A DNA stretch of 64,000 bases from Galeopsis tetrahit (taxonomy: Eukaryota; Streptophyta; Magnoliopsida; Lamiales; Lamiaceae): the NCBI GenBank assembly GCA_963675135.1, contig OY776129.1, forward strand, positions 72,943,348-73,007,347, given 5' to 3'. The notes under the pieces were generated by a model. That model was not told the DNA's origin. It was given only the letters and a program-made list of their open reading frames with translations, and searched no databases. The translations under genes were made by a program, and so were the position numbers. Each line of letters starts with the position of its first letter. Within the stretch, counting starts at the first letter, position 1. Below, in pieces: positions 60,765-64,000 of the stretch.

Positions 60765-63667
60765 ATGGAGTGTGAGGATTCTCCCCCATCGACCAGCCTG
60801 ATAAAATGCTGCGACTGCAATTGCATCTCTGTAACGATGAAGAAGTCTCTTTCAGCAACGTGTCTTAGGTCTGTGAAACGTAAATATGATGAATTTGAGG
60901 AAGAAAACCGTTTCAGCATCCCGGGATTCATCATCCCACAAAATGCTCGTGTAGAGATAGAAAATGAATGTATGGTGCTCCGTGAAATGGTCAGCAGCCA
61001 GCAACAGACTATTCAGGACCTCTTTTGTGAATTGGAGGAAGAAAGGAATGCTGCCTCTTCAGCTGCCAATGAAGCAATGTCTATGATTCTGAGGTTGCAG
61101 AGAGATAAGGCAGAGATTCAGATGGAGGCAAGGCAATTTAAGAGGTTTGCAGAGGAGAAAATGGCTCATGATCAGGATGAGGCTTTGATATTGGAGGATT
61201 TGTTGTATAAGAGGGAAGAAGTCATACATTCACTTACGTGTGAGGTGGAAGCCTATAGACACAGGATGATGAGTTATGGACTAACAGAAGCTGAAGCTGA
61301 TGGAGATGGAGGTATGAGCCAGAATAATAGCATGATTGAGAACTTCGAAGGGCGATATGAGTTCCCTCCTTATGAAATTTACCCTCCTCTTAAATGCAAT
61401 TCGAATGGATCACGTGCTTATCCTAATGTTGAAGATGAAGCCCCTGATATTGAGAAATATGCATTTGGGGAAACTCCACGTCCTTCTTCCCAATTGAAGG
61501 ATTTGGAGTATCGAATCAATCAATTGGAGAAAAGTCCAAGGGCTATTCAGCCTGATGGTGAATTTAATAGTGCAAAAAATGTGCTTGAAAAGGTAATAGT
61601 TGGTCATTCTCCGAGAGCGCAAATGCATGGTAGGAAGTTTTCTGCTGACCCCACATGCTCACCTTTTTCGGTGACTAAAGAAATGTCAGCCCGATACTCT
61701 CCTAAGTTTGGCAGCAGTTTTAAAAAGACAGAATTTTCCTATATTGAGGAGAATTCTGATTTGGGAAAGATGGAAAATGCATCAGAAATTGGAGATGACT
61801 CGAGTGACAGAGTTTACACAATTGATTCTGTTCATCAAGGAGCTTCAATTAATGGTCTCATGAGTTCCAAGGCTTCTGTTGGTATTGGTGGAGATCTAGA
61901 GATCCAAAAGCTATATGCTAGACTTCATGCACTTGAGGCTGATAGAGAATCAATGAGACAAGCAATCATTTCTATTGGGACCGATAAAGCACAAGTGGTA
62001 TTGTTGAAGGAGATAGCACAGAACTTGTGTAAAGAAGTGCCTCTTCCAAGGGGAATGCCTGTGAGGAAGCAATCAGCATTTGGGTGGTTTTCATTCATCT
62101 CCATTTTCAAGGTGATTGTGATAATGAGAACTGCAATCTTGTCTATTTGACCTGAAAACATGATCTTTTAATTCATGTGTCTCCATATTTTTGCAACTTT
62201 TATGTTCTGCTGCATTATGTGTCTATTTGACCATTCATTAAATAAATAGCCCTTTTAAGTGAATTGATTGATATTCTGGATGTGTAGTGTATAGTCATTC
62301 CTTGCTACACTAAGTAATAAGGCGGAGCCTATTGCTCTTGATATGCCCTATCCTCTCAAGAATGTAACCATTCCAATGGTCTGTTCTTGCTGATTTTGTG
62401 GGATCCCCTTATTTCTTTAATAAGAGGACAAAAATAGCTTGGGATGGTTAGTGTTTGGAGCCAGTTAGCCATGTGATTAGATAAGCAATTGTTAACCCGC
62501 TGACCTTTTAAATTGATATCACTTGAAATGTCATTCTAGAAACTGGTGAAGATACTAAATTTCTTGAGCGCTGGATATGCATTAAAAGCTGATGTAAGAT
62601 ATGGCTGTCAATTATTTTAAAATGTGCAGTTCAGGGAAATTTAGTTTCTCCCTGTCAAGCATAACTGCATTATCTTTTGCTCATTAGTTCATGATTGAAG
62701 TAGAACACTTCTAGTTATTCATATTTTAGTGTATTGCCCCATGTCTTTCTATACTGCACCAAACTTTTTAATTGCCAAAAAATCCAACCATTTGCCAATC
62801 ACTATAGACCATCAAATGATTTAAAGAAGTCTATGATTTCATTCTTATAATGGTTATGATAATTGTCCTGTCATATTTGAAGGTTTGCAAAGATGTTTAA
62901 TTTGGATCTCCTTTGGAGCTATTTCAGTTTGTTTTCTTCTGCTTCGGTGCTTCCATATGTAATGGGGCTTATACCTTAAATTACCACTAACTTCTCTATT
63001 TCAGTGTTTCTATCTCGTGTCACATGCAAAACGATTCCTATTCATCAGTGCTGACAATGTATTTGTATTTTCTTTTTCAGTGGATTATTCCTATTCTTTT
63101 TTGGAGGAAAAAAGTGCGCAGATGCAAGTAAGTGCATATCTATAAAACTTTTTGACTGAATTTTTGCCTTTTAATTTTCTGATATATTTAACTTACTGTT
63201 TTAAAGTTGCATTTCTTAGTATAGAATATTCTTATACCCATTGGATTGAATTTATATCTAAATTAAGCTGCTTCTTGTTGCCCATCACCTCCAAAATTAA
63301 ACGTAATTGTGTATTTTGGTACATTGTCTGGATACTTGAGATCATGTTTGAAAGGAAAGCTTATAAATACTTACCCAACCAAATTGATAATTCCTAATTA
63401 TTCATAGTGCACTAATAGATTTGCTAATTTGTGGGTTCACATGATTCCTAATTAGCAGGGGAAAGAACGGCTTAAGTGGAAAAAATCTTATTGATGCTCT
63501 AGAAAAATTGTTGCTCTTAGTTATTGAGAGACGCGCATGCTTACAAATGCTTTTCTTATCTTAGGTACATGTTCGGTTTATCAGCCAACAAAGCAGGCTT
63601 GTTAGTCCTTTTAGACCGAAGTCCTCGTGTGGGACAGTGGAGATGTATAATGGGGACGAACAAGTAA
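60765..63667 (+). CDS. MYOB7: Myosin-binding protein 7-like, GTD-binding (DUF593) domain
   Basis: Plant myosin XI receptor family: proteins that link vesicles or organelles to the globular tail of myosin XI. Three coding exons: 60765-62111, 63081-63127, 63565-63667, GT-AG borders, 498 aa. The GTD-binding coiled-coil domain spans about residues 67-173 (ENECMVLREMVSSQQQTIQD to CEVEAYRHRMMSYGL), heptad-rich and charged. A second short coiled coil lies near 385-435 (IQKLYARLHALEADRESMRQ). After an acidic, Ser-rich linker the C-terminus holds a hydrophobic segment FGWFSFISIFKWIIPILFW (about 439-457) then RKKVRRCK, consistent with membrane attachment. The last exons encode YMFGLSANKAGLLVLLDRSP, which I recall from MYOB7-type proteins and which confirms the splicing; read-through of exon 1 would add an unrelated 12-residue tail. 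The start is the first in-frame Met. Confidence 0.92.
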
Positions 63668-64000
63668 AACCACTATGGAGGGCTCTGTCTCTACGCAAAA
63701 CATTGAACCTTTTCTGTTTGGGTCGTGCTTGTGAGGATCTTTTACCGAATTCCTTGTTGCTGTTGGATTGGGTAGTTGTCCCTTTACTTACGCTAGTCGA
63801 TGTAGAGATATGGTTTTATTGTCAAATATATGGACGTTGTGTATCCTCGTGGCTGTGCTCACTTGGTTTTTAAGGAAATATAGTGAAAAGCGTGTGTTTT
63901 TTGGTTACTTTTCATTTGTATATATCGCAATTATTGATTCGTGGGGCATAGTCATTGCTAAGTGAAGTGCTTTCATGTTCTGCTTTCTTTTATTTTTTCT
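63668..64000. other. Probable 3' UTR of MYOB7 and window end
   Basis: T-rich sequence following the stop codon. No gene is recognised. Confidence 0.45.

Noticed and set aside
1..64000. LTR retrotransposon bodies
   Set aside because: No gag/pol motifs, long terminal repeats or primer-binding sites were recognised; all larger elements seen are DNA transposons or SINEs.

Overview
The window is nuclear DNA of a dicotyledonous plant. Its genes have GT-AG introns, long AT-rich spacers and plant-specific families. The flora of short DNA transposons (Stowaway, Mutator-type, hAT, CACTA, Helitron, tRNA-derived SINE) is that of a mid-sized plant genome; an asterid or Lamiales-type source is my guess, not something the sequence proves. 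I reconstructed seven protein-coding genes exon by exon, plus one tRNA gene and one orphan LRR-like gene fragment.

Layout. 1-0.54 kb: palindrome-rich, transposon-like DNA. 1.1-5.2 kb (-): chloroplast 2-Cys peroxiredoxin, 7 exons. 8.7-12.2 kb (+): E2F transcription factor, 14 exons. 13 kb: SINE with a 17-bp target duplication. 14.4-15.8 kb (-): orphan LRR-like exons. 16.1-17.0 kb: a Mutator-type MITE next to a Helitron. 20.4-23.4 kb (-): CXE15-type carboxylesterase, 2 exons. 25-36 kb: a transposon-dense block with two CACTA elements (the first carries a nested hAT and captured-exon-like sequence, the second a 24-copy satellite and telomere-like repeats), a further hAT, two long-arm foldback MITEs and a decayed sister SINE. 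36.5 kb: tRNA-Asn(GTT), followed at once by a ~368-bp tandem array broken by Stowaway MITEs. 38.2-44.5 kb (-): mitochondrial D-lactate dehydrogenase, 18 exons, with an in-frame TAG in exon 12 and a GC-AG intron. 45.0-46.7 kb: Mutator-like element with captured-looking sequence. 48.1 kb (-): ATL-type RING-H2 ubiquitin ligase. 51.9-55.1 kb (+): secreted protein of the plant Expp1 type. 57.8-58.9 kb: Mutator-type element related to the one at 16.1 kb. 60.8-63.7 kb (+): myosin-binding protein with a GTD-binding (DUF593) domain.

The genes do not form a pathway or operon. Peroxiredoxin (chloroplast peroxide), DLD (methylglyoxal/D-lactate, mitochondria), CXE15 (strigolactone-type esterase), E2F (cell cycle), ATL (ubiquitination) and MYOB (organelle motility) are unrelated housekeeping or regulatory genes. 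From memory, MYOB7, CXE15 and DLD are consecutive genes on Arabidopsis chromosome 5 (At5g06560, At5g06570, At5g06580), with a 2-Cys peroxiredoxin and an ATL gene nearby, so this looks like a conserved ancestral block inflated by transposons. I found no clear new biological system. The most notable signals are the DLD nonsense codon, the transposon/satellite nesting, and two Mutator-type elements sharing an internal tandem repeat.
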